The notes under the pieces were generated by a model. That model made no database searches, was not told the origin of the DNA, and saw only the letters and a program-made list of their open reading frames with translations. From Candidatus Thorarchaeota archaeon (GTDB taxonomy: Archaea; Asgardarchaeota; Thorarchaeia; Thorarchaeales; Thorarchaeaceae), in the NCBI GenBank assembly GCA_016840245.1, contig JAEOST010000061.1:1-13126 (forward strand): a stretch of DNA of 13,126 bases. Reading direction: 5' to 3'. The position numbers and the translations under genes are program-made. Positions 6,161 to 13,126 of this stretch are shown piece after piece; the stretch's first letter is position 1; the number at the start of each line of letters is the position of its first letter.

Positions 6161-8036
6161 CTATTGTTCTTTGTAGAATGACTCTGTATCTGATATAGAA
6201 CACAATGACTATTGCTACTGCTACTATTCCAATTGTGAAGACCACAAGGATGAGTACAGTATTATCATCACCAGTTGGAGGGGGTGTACTTGTCACTGGT
6301 GTTGATGTTATTGAAGTGCTGGATACTGTAGTACTTGTAGTTGTAATGGATGAAGTAGTAGTCACAGCAGTTGTTGGAAATCTTTGTGGATAGTGGTCAA
6401 TGCTATTTGCACTACCTGGAATGCTGTATGTCCCAGTGCCATTATAGTCATCCCAAAAGTTACCCATTGATATTCCGTCATCCCAGTTATTCTCTAAACC
6501 ATAATCTAACGCATTAGAGAGTTGATTTGAGAAGAATATGTTCGCGAATATTGCATTGTTCACACCAGATGAGAGTTCGAATCCATGCTCTGCTGAGTCG
6601 AACAGTGTATTCTGTACAAATTGGGAGTTGTCTGTGTCCTCAATAGATATCCCATTAGAACAGTTACCAATATCGTTCCATTGCACTGTTATTCCCTGAC
6701 ATCCACTAAGTGAAATACCATTGCCACAATTACGCATGAAGTTGCTGTTAATCACAGAACCTGAGCTTGCTGTGTGACGTACGCCTGTCCAACAATCAAA
6801 GGCTATGTTTGAATTGATTATACAGTCATTCGAGTCATAAATCTCAACAGCAAAATACTGAGCAAAGGTGACTGTATTATGGGAGAAGTTGGCACCATCA
6901 CAGTTGTAGATGAGAAATGGCATCTCTGTTACCTCTACCATATTATCTGTGAAAGTACAATTTTCAGAGTCGCGTATGTCAATGAATGTAGTAACATTGT
7001 ATCCATAGTTATCCTCAAACTTGCAGGATTGACTGTACCTCACAAGGAATGCAATCTGTTGGGATACAAATGAACCATCATAGAATGTGCAGTTTGTGAC
7101 TCCCGCCACAATGACCTGATGGTTCAGACTGACATTGAAGGCAAGATCCATACCTTCATTGAGATACAAAATTGGTTTCCCCCTTCCAACATTGTGCAGG
7201 ATTGTGTGTGAAGTCCAGAACACCTCAAAATCGCCATTAATCCTGATTATTCCATCTGTCAGCACATTGGAGAGGATATCGAGATTGTATGAGTCAAACA
7301 ATGTGATTGAAGATCCGATGCTATTATTGGCTATAATGGTGTCATGCCCCTCGAATCGTATTCCTTCAACTGTATTGTTTGAGATCGTGCTATCCTGTAC
7401 TTCTTGACACCATATCCAATCGTCAGCTAATCTATTGAATGACATTTGAATTTCTAACGATTCGTAGCTAGTTAGTACACCATGTATAGTGTTGTTTGTG
7501 ATAATACAGTGAGTTACATAATTTGCATAGCAGGCCACAAATCTACCACCCCCCTCTATATCTGAGTCCCTAACCTCACAATTTGTCGAACCTATAATAC
7601 CGATAGCCGCCCTTTGTGAGCGTACTGTGCAGTTCTCTATCAATCCGTTATCTACAGATAAGAAGAAGATGCAGGAGAATCTTGATTCATTGTTGGACTC
7701 CTCATCTGTGAGTGTGGATAGATAACACCTCTGAATGATGAAATGTGAACTACTATTTGAGATATGAACGGCAACATCATCAGTTGTTATGTTTAGGTTC
7801 TCTATCACGTATGGTGCTACCTCAGAACCATTTCCTGCCCACGATTCTGATACCGCTTGTGATGCAAACTCTGCATCTGACATTATCTCAATTGGTGAGT
7901 GAGGTGTCAACTCTGATGGTACAAATACAGGCTCTACTACTTGCTGAGTGGTGGGTAGAAGTGTACCAGTCATCACTGGTAACATCATTCCAACCAGCAA
8001 GAATGAGATGAGAAATAAACCTCTGTTCTTACACAT
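6147..8036 (-). CDS. NosD-like parallel beta-helix surface protein with C-terminal anchor (copy 1)
   Basis: A 629-residue secreted, membrane-anchored protein. An N-terminal signal sequence (about residues 6-25, LFLISFLLVGMMLPVM) is followed by a NosD-type opening, with SDAEFASQAVSESWAGNGSE and PYVIENLNI (about 53-83). About 430 residues of right-handed parallel beta-helix coils come next, seen as repeated N-C-x-I/F-x-x-N units such as NCTFTDN and SNDCIINSNIAFDC. The helix ends in NNWDDGISMGNFWDDYNGTG (516-535) and DHYP. A Ser/Thr/Pro-rich stalk (about 556-590) and one membrane helix (593-614) with a short basic tail finish the protein. N-x-S/T sites are frequent, so glycosylation is plausible. 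Such proteins are displayed outside the cell, and binding or cleavage of carbohydrate is the usual guess; despite the family name there is no nitrous oxide reductase context. ATG 8036 has GAGG 8 bases upstream. It is a paralog of the 8251-10209 gene, sharing the HTI...GKPILYL motif. Confidence 0.88.
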   Translation of the reverse strand: MCKNRGLFLISFLLVGMMLPVMTGTLLPTTQQVVEPVFVPSELTPHSPIEIMSDAEFASQAVSESWAGNGSEVAPYVIENLNITTDDVAVHISNSSSHFIIQRCYLSTLTDEESNNESRFSCIFFLSVDNGLIENCTVRSQRAAIGIIGSTNCEVRDSDIEGGGRFVACYANYVTHCIITNNTIHGVLTSYESLEIQMSFNRLADDWIWCQEVQDSTISNNTVEGIRFEGHDTIIANNSIGSSITLFDSYNLDILSNVLTDGIIRINGDFEVFWTSHTILHNVGRGKPILYLNEGMDLAFNVSLNHQVIVAGVTNCTFYDGSFVSQQIAFLVRYSQSCKFEDNYGYNVTTFIDIRDSENCTFTDNMVEVTEMPFLIYNCDGANFSHNTVTFAQYFAVEIYDSNDCIINSNIAFDCWTGVRHTASSGSVINSNFMRNCGNGISLSGCQGITVQWNDIGNCSNGISIEDTDNSQFVQNTLFDSAEHGFELSSGVNNAIFANIFFSNQLSNALDYGLENNWDDGISMGNFWDDYNGTGTYSIPGSANSIDHYPQRFPTTAVTTTSSITTTSTTVSSTSITSTPVTSTPPPTGDDNTVLILVVFTIGIVAVAIVIVFYIRYRVILQRTIEGST

Positions 8037-8063
8037 CTCCTGGTCCTCTTAGGCGGATTTCTC

Positions 8064-8080
8064 TTGCATATGCAAATAAA
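8064..8080 (-). promoter_or_regulatory. Candidate promoter of NosD-like copy 1 with a 12-bp palindrome
   Basis: On the - strand TTTATTTG (8073-8080) lies 37-44 bases before the ATG and could be the TATA element. It overlaps the perfect 12-bp palindrome TTGCATATGCAA (8064-8075), a plausible operator beside the TATA box. The ribosome site is GAGG at 8045-8048. The element is not found before the paralogous NosD gene. Confidence 0.4.
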
Positions 8081-8115
8081 CTCTTGGACGGGGAGTGCGC
8101 TCCGTTGGTTCCATT

Positions 8116-8225
8116 TCACCCAAGACGCTTGGCTCTTGCTGTACACTCTGCGGCCTTGGTTTCATTACCCATCTCTTTGTATAGAGATGCCCCCTAATGC
8201 TATGTTACCCCGCATTTCTTTCAAG
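8116..8225 (-). pseudogene. Relic of the 3' end of a TPR gene, homologous to 10385-11686
   Basis: The - strand from 8190 to 8116 encodes 24 residues plus a TGA, of which 22 match the last 24 residues of the TPR protein at 10385-11686 (both hold MGNETK, then AECTARAKRLG). Upstream, homology goes on through about 8225 (LERN against LDRN) but is broken. Codons matching TGG and GTG of the intact gene are TAG (8200-8202 and 8194-8196), and about 7 bases are missing beyond them, which shifts the frame. The rest of the gene is absent, and the end of the NosD-like copy 2 gene lies 25 bases away. It is therefore a truncated, decayed TPR copy that once preceded the NosD-like copy 1 gene, as the intact TPR gene still precedes copy 2. 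Confidence 0.82.
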
Positions 8226-8250
8226 CACGCTGTTGTTGATGCTGTCCTTA

Positions 8251-10209
8251 CTACCCCCTTCTATTACGAATTACCTTGAATGCGAATAATCCTATTATTC
8301 CAATCAACGCTATAGCAGCAATTGTTACTATGATGAAAATCAGTTCATATGGATAAGAAGGTGGAGTAGTTGGTTCCGTAGGTGTTGTTGATGTAGTAGA
8401 TGTAGTAGATGGACTTGATGTCGTGCTTACAGTGTTTGTGGTAGATGTAGTAACCAATGATGTTGATGAAGTAGTAGTCGATATTTCTGGAGCCTCCAAG
8501 GGATAGTGGTCTACAGCACCTGCTGTTCCTGGAATGTAATAATATCCAATCCCATCAAAGTCCCCCCACATATTTCCGAAAGCTACGCCGTCATCCCATT
8601 GGTTCGAGCTCCCATCATCCACTGCATTGTGACCAGCGTTGTTCCAAATCGTATTGTTGATTATTGTGTTATTACTCGAACTACTCCCAAAATCAATGCC
8701 AACGTTATTGTTATCATGAATCCGATTTCCAGTAAGGTGATTTGACCTCGAGTAATCAATACTGAAGCCATAGGCGTTATTCAGAAACACATTGTTGTCT
8801 TTGAGTGTGTTATTATGCGAATCCCATAGATACACCCCCCCACCATTATCTTCGATGTGGTTTCTAGTGATGTTGCAGAAATCAGAGTAACCAAGCCAAA
8901 TTCCTGTGCTAGATCTCTTGACTATATTTGAATCTACAATGCAATCTTGGGAGTTATAGAATACTATTCCAGAATGGATTGCAGTGTTACCTACCACTGT
9001 ACACCCAGTTGAGTATATCAAAATGATTGCTGCATTGATACTTTGACCAGCTTCATTGTTAGTAAAATTACAACCTTCCGAATTAGTGAGGGAAATAAAG
9101 AATGCCTTATTATTGTCCCCTGTATTATTCTCAAAACTACAATCTGTTAAGAACCCGCCCAGAAAACCATATGTACTATCAGTGAACGAACCTCCATAGA
9201 ATGTACAACCAACACAGTTTGTCAGAATTACTTCAGCGAAAGATGACACATTGATTGTTTGATAATTGGCACCAGGTAAGTATAGAATAGGACGTCCGTT
9301 TACTTGGTTGTCCTGTATTGTATGTGATATCCAGTATTCTATCTTTTCTCCCTCGAGTCCTATACCCCCTGATGCGAGTGAATTGTCTTGAGCTGTGATA
9401 TTCACACAATCCGAGAATCTGAGTCCATAGGCTCCTCCATCTCCTGTATTATTGATGACAACTGTATGATTCCCATTTAACTCTACAGCTGCATTCATAC
9501 AATTTACGAAGTTGTTAGTCTCCAACGTACAGTAGTTTGAGGAGTCTCCATAGACTCCATATCCATAGCCCATTAGCTGGTTTAAGGTAATCACAATATG
9601 ATGGACATTGTCAAGAGATATGGCTCTATCAACTGGACCTACTGTATTGATTGTGTTATCTGTAATCTCACAATAATCCGTATTTGTCAAATCGATAGCA
9701 TGTCTAAAGTTCGTCATTTCTAATCCAAAAGTACATCCGTCAATTCTAGATTCGTTCACATCCTGCATTCCTAAGCCATTTCTAACAGAATAGATCTCAC
9801 AATCAATCACTGCTCCATTAGTAACATTACCCCACACCATGCAAAAGTTGTTGTAATAATCAAGTGATGTGAAGGTGGAATTAGTACAGACTATTAGGCA
9901 AGTCTGTATCACGAAGTAAACCGATGTATCTATAATTGTAATCGCAGTACCATTTATGGTCAGGTTGTAATTTTCAATAATGTACGGATTTGATTCTGAT
10001 CCATTACCTTGCCATGACTCGATATCAGCTTGATCTTCAAATTCTTGGTCTGAGGAAATAACTATAGCTGTATGTTCCGTCAGGTCAGATAATATCCGTG
10101 TCTGCTGATTCACTTTTTCCTTCGCTGTTACATCTATGATTGAAAGATAATAAGGGAAAATTAATGTGACAATCAATATCACTAACAAAGTTCCTAACCA
10201 TTTCCTCAT
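8251..10209 (-). CDS. NosD-like parallel beta-helix surface protein with C-terminal anchor (copy 2)
   Basis: A 652-residue exported protein of the same build as the gene at 6147-8036. A signal sequence (about residues 4-24, WLGTLLVILIVTLIFPYYL) and the opening SWQGNGSESNPYIIENYNL (65-83) lead into a long beta-helix of right-handed coils (about 85-520), with units such as NCTFYGG, GCNFTNN and NNTIINNTI. Then come NQWDDGVAFGNMWGDFDG (536-553), a Ser/Thr/Pro stalk (576-617), a membrane helix (623-645) and a basic tail (IRNRRG). Many N-x-S/T sites suggest glycosylation. It is probably a surface-displayed carbohydrate-interacting protein, although no catalytic residues can be assigned. The start is an ATG with GGAG 10 bases upstream. 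The stop is TAG followed directly by an in-frame TAA. It lies 175 bases downstream of the TPR gene and could share a regulon with it, although it has its own TATA-like site. Confidence 0.88.
   Translation of the reverse strand: MRKWLGTLLVILIVTLIFPYYLSIIDVTAKEKVNQQTRILSDLTEHTAIVISSDQEFEDQADIESWQGNGSESNPYIIENYNLTINGTAITIIDTSVYFVIQTCLIVCTNSTFTSLDYYNNFCMVWGNVTNGAVIDCEIYSVRNGLGMQDVNESRIDGCTFGLEMTNFRHAIDLTNTDYCEITDNTINTVGPVDRAISLDNVHHIVITLNQLMGYGYGVYGDSSNYCTLETNNFVNCMNAAVELNGNHTVVINNTGDGGAYGLRFSDCVNITAQDNSLASGGIGLEGEKIEYWISHTIQDNQVNGRPILYLPGANYQTINVSSFAEVILTNCVGCTFYGGSFTDSTYGFLGGFLTDCSFENNTGDNNKAFFISLTNSEGCNFTNNEAGQSINAAIILIYSTGCTVVGNTAIHSGIVFYNSQDCIVDSNIVKRSSTGIWLGYSDFCNITRNHIEDNGGGVYLWDSHNNTLKDNNVFLNNAYGFSIDYSRSNHLTGNRIHDNNNVGIDFGSSSSNNTIINNTIWNNAGHNAVDDGSSNQWDDGVAFGNMWGDFDGIGYYYIPGTAGAVDHYPLEAPEISTTTSSTSLVTTSTTNTVSTTSSPSTTSTTSTTPTEPTTPPSYPYELIFIIVTIAAIALIGIIGLFAFKVIRNRRG
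8385..8480 (-). repeat. Low-complexity Ser/Thr stalk repeats in NosD-like copy 2
   Basis: GATGTAGTA is present twice in perfect tandem (8390-8407 on the + strand) and again near 8442, with further near-copies such as GATGAAGTAGTA. It encodes a Thr/Ser-rich spacer between the beta-helix and the membrane anchor. Such triplet-based tracts change length easily; the matching stalk in copy 1 (about 6270-6370) is shorter and less regular. Confidence 0.55.
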
Positions 10210-10244
10210 TGCATATCATCTCCGGATAGAAAGAGAAGAGCTTT

Positions 10245-10250
10245 GTTATA
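10245..10250 (-). promoter_or_regulatory. TATA-like element of NosD-like copy 2
   Basis: On the - strand TATAAC, in the context AAAAAGGTATAACAAAG, lies 36-41 bases before the ATG at 10209. This would give a short leader containing the GGAG at 10220-10223. The remaining 130 or so bases between this and the TPR gene's stop show no further gene. Confidence 0.5.
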
Positions 10251-10384
10251 CCTTTTTCCTAAAATACTGAGATTTGCTAAATGGTTCTCGCTGGAGTCAC
10301 AAATCAGATATCTTCTACTATAGAAGGCTCTTCCTTTTGTTTTTCTACAACATAGAATTAGAATGAAACTATGAGAGAAAGAAT

Positions 10385-11686
10385 CTAACCCAGACGCTTT
10401 GCTCTGGCTGTACATTCAGCAGATTTTGTTTCATTACCCATCTCTTGATACAGAGATGCAGCCACATGCCATGTTCGTCTTGCTTCTGTATTCCTGTCAA
10501 GTTTCTCAAGAATCAATGCTCGATAGTAGAGGTGTTCGGGATTCTCAATATCAGTGGAGAAGGCTGAGTCAAAATCAGCCAGAGCTTCTTCAAGTTTGTC
10601 TAGAGAGAAGTGGAGTCGTCCCCTTTTGTGAGCAACATCTGCATTTGATGGTTCCAATGCTAGGGCTGTGTTGAAATATTCAAGAGCCGTACCGCTGTCT
10701 CCCATCAAAAGCATGACCCCTCCACACTTCACCCAGGCCTCAATGGACTCCGGGTCTGCATTGATAGCTTTGTGGTAAGCATCGGATGCTTCCTTGAATG
10801 ACTTCATGATTTTGTGAGTATCACCCTTCTTGAGCCAAATAACGGGATCATCAAATTTCACACTGACCGCTCGGTCATAATAATGGAGAGCCTGTTCGTA
10901 TTCTGCAACTTGGAAATAGACATCACCGAAGAGCATCAGAGCATAGGGCTGCTCATGGTCCATTCGAATCGCGCGTTCAAGTACCATGGTCGCCATATCG
11001 TATTGTTTTTGTATCATATGAAGACGACCCAGCTCCATCAATGCTGGGAGAAAACTTGGTTCAATTGACAGGGCATTCTGGACCCAGGACACTGCACCTC
11101 GGAGATTTCCTTGTTTCTCAAAGTAGAGTCCCTTTACTAATAGAGCACGTCCGCTGTCAGGATTGATCTTTACGGCGGCCTCTAAATTCTTCCAGCACCC
11201 ATCAAGGTCATCCATGTCTAATTGTGCAGATGCCATGTAGACCATGGCATCGACGCTCTTGGAGTCAATTGCCAGTGCACTTCCGAAACAACTAACCGCC
11301 TCCTTGGGATAACCCCCCTTCATGTATGCGAGGCCCATGTGTATCCATCCAGATAGCTGTTCACTATTCATGCCCAGTGTAATCTCGTACAGAAAGATTG
11401 CTCTGGCGAAGTTACTCTCTTTTAGATGGATATTAGCAAGGCTGAGAATCAGCTCAGGAACACGAGGATCGTACTTGATAGCCTCTAGGCTACGCTGGAG
11501 CTCGCCCTCAAGCTCACTGAGCTCCCTTCTTACCCTTGAATGAAGAGCGACAGGACGAATCCGCTCCGGTTGTATCTCCTCCTCTACACCAATGGACTCG
11601 AGCTTTGAACGTACTGCGCTCAGGAGTTCCTCGGTCTCCATACCTATTCGAACCTGTTTGTGTGCTATTGTAACTCGTATCGCCAT
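10385..11686 (-). CDS. Protein of ten tandem TPR repeats
   Basis: A 433-residue soluble protein. Residues 1-72 form a charged, helical N-terminal region (METEELLSAVRSKLESIGVE). From about 73 to 412 there are ten consecutive 34-residue TPR units, with the usual pattern of W/L, G, Y/F and A (for example SGWIHMGLAYMKGGYPKEA, ALEYFNTALALEP). A short C-cap ends in ECTARAKRLG. Ten regular repeats form more than one superhelical turn, suited to cradling a peptide or assembling a complex. There is no signal peptide. The start is ATG 11686, though no clear ribosome site precedes it; Met16 (11641) is a possible alternative. It ends in TAG. The NosD-like gene 8251-10209 follows on the same strand. A decayed copy of its 3' end lies before the other NosD-like gene, so TPR-NosD was probably an ancestral pair. 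It is not closely related to the short TPR twins at 544-2596. Confidence 0.88.
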   Translation of the reverse strand: MAIRVTIAHKQVRIGMETEELLSAVRSKLESIGVEEEIQPERIRPVALHSRVRRELSELEGELQRSLEAIKYDPRVPELILSLANIHLKESNFARAIFLYEITLGMNSEQLSGWIHMGLAYMKGGYPKEAVSCFGSALAIDSKSVDAMVYMASAQLDMDDLDGCWKNLEAAVKINPDSGRALLVKGLYFEKQGNLRGAVSWVQNALSIEPSFLPALMELGRLHMIQKQYDMATMVLERAIRMDHEQPYALMLFGDVYFQVAEYEQALHYYDRAVSVKFDDPVIWLKKGDTHKIMKSFKEASDAYHKAINADPESIEAWVKCGGVMLLMGDSGTALEYFNTALALEPSNADVAHKRGRLHFSLDKLEEALADFDSAFSTDIENPEHLYYRALILEKLDRNTEARRTWHVAASLYQEMGNETKSAECTARAKRLG

Positions 11687-11774
11687 TTGGACTTATCAAT
11701 CTTAGTAACAGTGTGTTTGATTGGAAGAATGACATCTTTATCTGAGGCAATGTACTAATGCTTGTCTGGTGGAT
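11687..11774. promoter_or_regulatory. Divergent promoter region between the TPR gene and the anchored exoprotein
   Basis: These 88 bases drive genes in both directions. CTTTATCT (11736-11743) is the best TATA-like element for the + strand gene, about 32-39 bases before its ATG. Its complement (GATAAAG) sits 51-57 bases before the - strand ATG and might serve there too. Neither gene has a clear Shine-Dalgarno site, so short-leader or leaderless starts are possible. Confidence 0.35.
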
Positions 11775-12455
11775 ATGAAGTCTAGATACACACTACTCCT
11801 AGTCTTGTCTGTCGTTTTTCTGTATCTTACACCTCTTGCTATCGGCCAGGACTATGGAATCAGATGGGGCATCCAAGAAGGAACACAGGTCTCTTACCGA
11901 TGGGAGTATGAGGGAGATCCATTCCCTACTGGACATCCCTGGAACAACGTGACATATTCTGGTACACTCACCTTGACAGTCCTTGAATTGGATGTATTGC
12001 AGACCTATGAAATTGATACATCCGTAAGCTATAGCATCCTGAGACATAGTGAATCAGTTGCTGCGGGTAGGCTGATTCATTATCTGCACCCTCTTCCCAT
12101 AGGAAACTGGTCCTATCTCCAGTCTGTGTTTATACTGAACTATCCAGATGCAACCATTGTCGAGACTGAGACTCAGCTGAACGTAAATTACACAGTGGTG
12201 TATGAGGATGTCACCATGTTCCAAGAGTTTGTCTATTCGAAGGCAGATGGTGTCATTGACAGAGCCTCTGAGAGCTGGACCAACACAACATTAGATACTC
12301 TTGTCTTCTCTTCAGGGCTTGTGAGAGTCTATGATGTATATCCTATGCTTTTCATAGCATTTGCTCTCTCAAGTATTGCACTACTGGCTTTAGTTATCTA
12401 TCAGAGGTCTCGACGAGAACCTGAGATGCCCGAACCGGACACCTCACAATCATGA
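11775..12455 (+). CDS. Small secreted protein anchored by one C-terminal membrane helix
   Basis: A 226-residue protein of unknown function. It has a signal peptide (about residues 1-24, SRYTLLLVLSVVFLYLTPLA), an external domain of about 165 residues rich in beta strands that begins YGIRWGIQEGTQVSYRWEY, one membrane helix (about 191-209, LFIAFALSSIALLALVIY) and a short basic then acidic tail. N-x-S/T sites occur at N58, N111, N138 and N170, which fits a glycosylated surface protein. The opening WG-x-x-x-G-T-x-x-x-Y is a pattern I associate with single-anchor archaeal exoproteins, but I cannot name the family with certainty. The ATG at 11775 was chosen because it gives an ordinary n-region (MKSR); GTG 11769 in the same frame would add two residues. 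The gene ends 2 bases before the stop of the convergent gene. Confidence 0.8.
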   Translation: MKSRYTLLLVLSVVFLYLTPLAIGQDYGIRWGIQEGTQVSYRWEYEGDPFPTGHPWNNVTYSGTLTLTVLELDVLQTYEIDTSVSYSILRHSESVAAGRLIHYLHPLPIGNWSYLQSVFILNYPDATIVETETQLNVNYTVVYEDVTMFQEFVYSKADGVIDRASESWTNTTLDTLVFSSGLVRVYDVYPMLFIAFALSSIALLALVIYQRSRREPEMPEPDTSQS

Positions 12456-12457
12456 TT

Positions 12458-13126
12458 CTATGCCACAATTCTGACTGGCCTCAGGTTCACTATCCTGTGC
12501 TCACCCTCAGCACTGTCATACTCCATCATGCCCACAAGCTCGCCCTCAGCACCGGGTTGAAGTTCGAACTCTATCTCAACGACGGAGGTACTATCGGCAT
12601 CTATTGTGCCAATGTTCTCGCTCTTTATGGTATCTGTCAGGTCAGGTACTCCAAGTGTCACTTGGACATTCTGCATCAGGTTCACTGAACCATTACGTAC
12701 CGCCACACCGAATATGACCTTGCCCTCGCGAATCTTGTACTCCACTACAACATCCATGCCCGGCTCCAATCCTAGGCTTGCAGGCTCAGCCTCGGTGACG
12801 AACTCGCGGGTTGCCAGTCGCTCACGTACACGCCTTCCAATCACTGCCACAAAGAACAGTGCCACTATGAGTCCAATTCCTGGGAACAGCCAGTGTGTTC
12901 GTGGGTCGAAGTCTAGACCATCGTTTAGGAGGTCTCCATCTGAGTCCGCAAGAAGTGGGTCAAGCCCGTTGAATATCTCGAAGGCATCCGTAAGACCGTC
13001 CGAGTCGCTGTCCTCTTCATTTGGATTCGTTCCATACTCTAAGACCTCTTTACCATCCGAGATTCCGTCTGCGTCTGAGTCAGGATTGTCAGGCTCGGTC
13101 ATTGAGGTCTCTATCTCGTAGAGGTC
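12458..13126 (-). CDS. Anchored protein with DxDxDG calcium-type repeats, 5'-truncated by the window edge
   Basis: The visible 222 residues are the C-terminal end of a longer protein. The frame stays open to the window edge (DLYEIETS before the first Met), so the ATG at 13102 is unlikely to be the start. Three aspartate-rich repeats are seen at visible residues 16-24 (DSDADGISD), 39-47 (DSDSDGLTD) and 61-69 (DSDGDLLND), of the thrombospondin type 3 or EF-loop type that binds calcium in extracellular proteins. A membrane helix (about 78-97, HWLFPGIGLIVALFFVAVIG) is followed by RRVRER, which fits the inside-positive rule. About 115 residues then probably lie in the cytoplasm, largely beta-strand in look (VVVEYKIREGKVIFGVAVRN, then VEIEFELQPG). 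A sizeable internal domain after the anchor is unusual for this kind of surface protein. It ends in TAG, 2 bases from the neighbouring stop. The full external part lies beyond this window. Confidence 0.82.
   Translation of the reverse strand, partial: DLYEIETSMTEPDNPDSDADGISDGKEVLEYGTNPNEEDSDSDGLTDAFEIFNGLDPLLADSDGDLLNDGLDFDPRTHWLFPGIGLIVALFFVAVIGRRVRERLATREFVTEAEPASLGLEPGMDVVVEYKIREGKVIFGVAVRNGSVNLMQNVQVTLGVPDLTDTIKSENIGTIDADSTSVVEIEFELQPGAEGELVGMMEYDSAEGEHRIVNLRPVRIVA

Noticed and set aside
8385..8480. GATGTAGTA repeats as a CRISPR-like or mobile-element signature
   Set aside because: They lie inside a coding region, have no spacers and simply encode the Ser/Thr stalk.
6147..10209. Assigning the beta-helix proteins to nitrous oxide respiration because of their NosD resemblance
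   Set aside because: No nosZ, nosF or nosY neighbour is present, and the C-terminal stalk and anchor mark them as general surface proteins of the same fold.
10312..10326. Hairpin CTTCTA-CTA-TAGAAG between the ten-repeat TPR gene and NosD-like copy 2, as a terminator
   Set aside because: The T-rich run follows it on the + strand, where no gene ends. On the - strand no T tract follows and the stem is only 6 bp.
10206..10415. A 69-codon frame on the - strand between the TPR and NosD-like genes
   Set aside because: It overlaps both genes' ends in another frame, covers the promoter of the NosD-like gene and shows no protein-like features.
12606..13121. A 171-residue open frame on the + strand, opposite the DxDxDG-repeat gene
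   Set aside because: Its Ser/Arg-rich, featureless translation is what the complement of Asp/Gly/Glu codons gives. The opposite strand encodes clear repeats and a membrane helix.

Overview
The window looks like a chromosomal stretch of an archaeon. The support is: archaeal-type TATA boxes about 35-45 bases before start codons; short leaders with GGAG or GAGG Shine-Dalgarno sites; secreted proteins with Ser/Thr-rich stalks and one C-terminal membrane anchor; and NosD-like parallel beta-helix proteins ending in the GNFWDDY-type motif common in archaeal surface proteins. Moderate GC and the mix of TPR proteins, GNAT fusions and single-anchor exoproteins suggest Asgard archaea, perhaps Thorarchaeota-like. 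That placement is an inference, because no rRNA or other marker gene is present.

Layout from left to right. (1) The 3' end of a tandem GNAT acetyltransferase gene (1-561, +) overlaps by 18 bases the convergent end of a TPR gene. (2) Two TPR genes (544-1548 and 1643-2596, both -) are tandem paralogs. The duplication includes the promoter: each copy keeps a TATA-like box, an 11-bp palindrome and a GAGGAGAGG ribosome site at the same distances from a GTG start. (3) A divergent promoter region leads into a very long + strand reading frame (2799-6113). It encodes a GNAT domain fused to about 900 residues of beta-rich sequence, and one in-frame TAG at codon 900 splits it into 899- and 202/203-residue parts. 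(4) A possible shared terminator hairpin separates it from the next group. (5) On the - strand, in reading order, lie a ten-repeat TPR gene (10385-11686), a NosD-like surface protein (8251-10209), a decayed copy of the 3' end of that TPR gene (about 8116-8225) and a second NosD-like surface protein (6147-8036). This order suggests that a TPR-NosD unit was duplicated and that most of one TPR copy was then lost. (6) At the right end are a small anchored exoprotein (11775-12455, +) and the 3' part of an anchored protein with DxDxDG repeats (12458-13126, -), whose stop codons are only 2 bases apart.

The window seems devoted to cell-surface proteins (four membrane-anchored exoproteins) and cytoplasmic TPR and GNAT proteins. 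No enzymatic pathway can be assigned. No RNA gene, CRISPR array, transposase or phage gene was seen, and no gene-free stretch exceeds 300 bases. The main items for follow-up are the amber-interrupted GNAT fusion, the TPR relic between the two NosD genes, and the palindrome kept at the start sites of the duplicated TPR genes.
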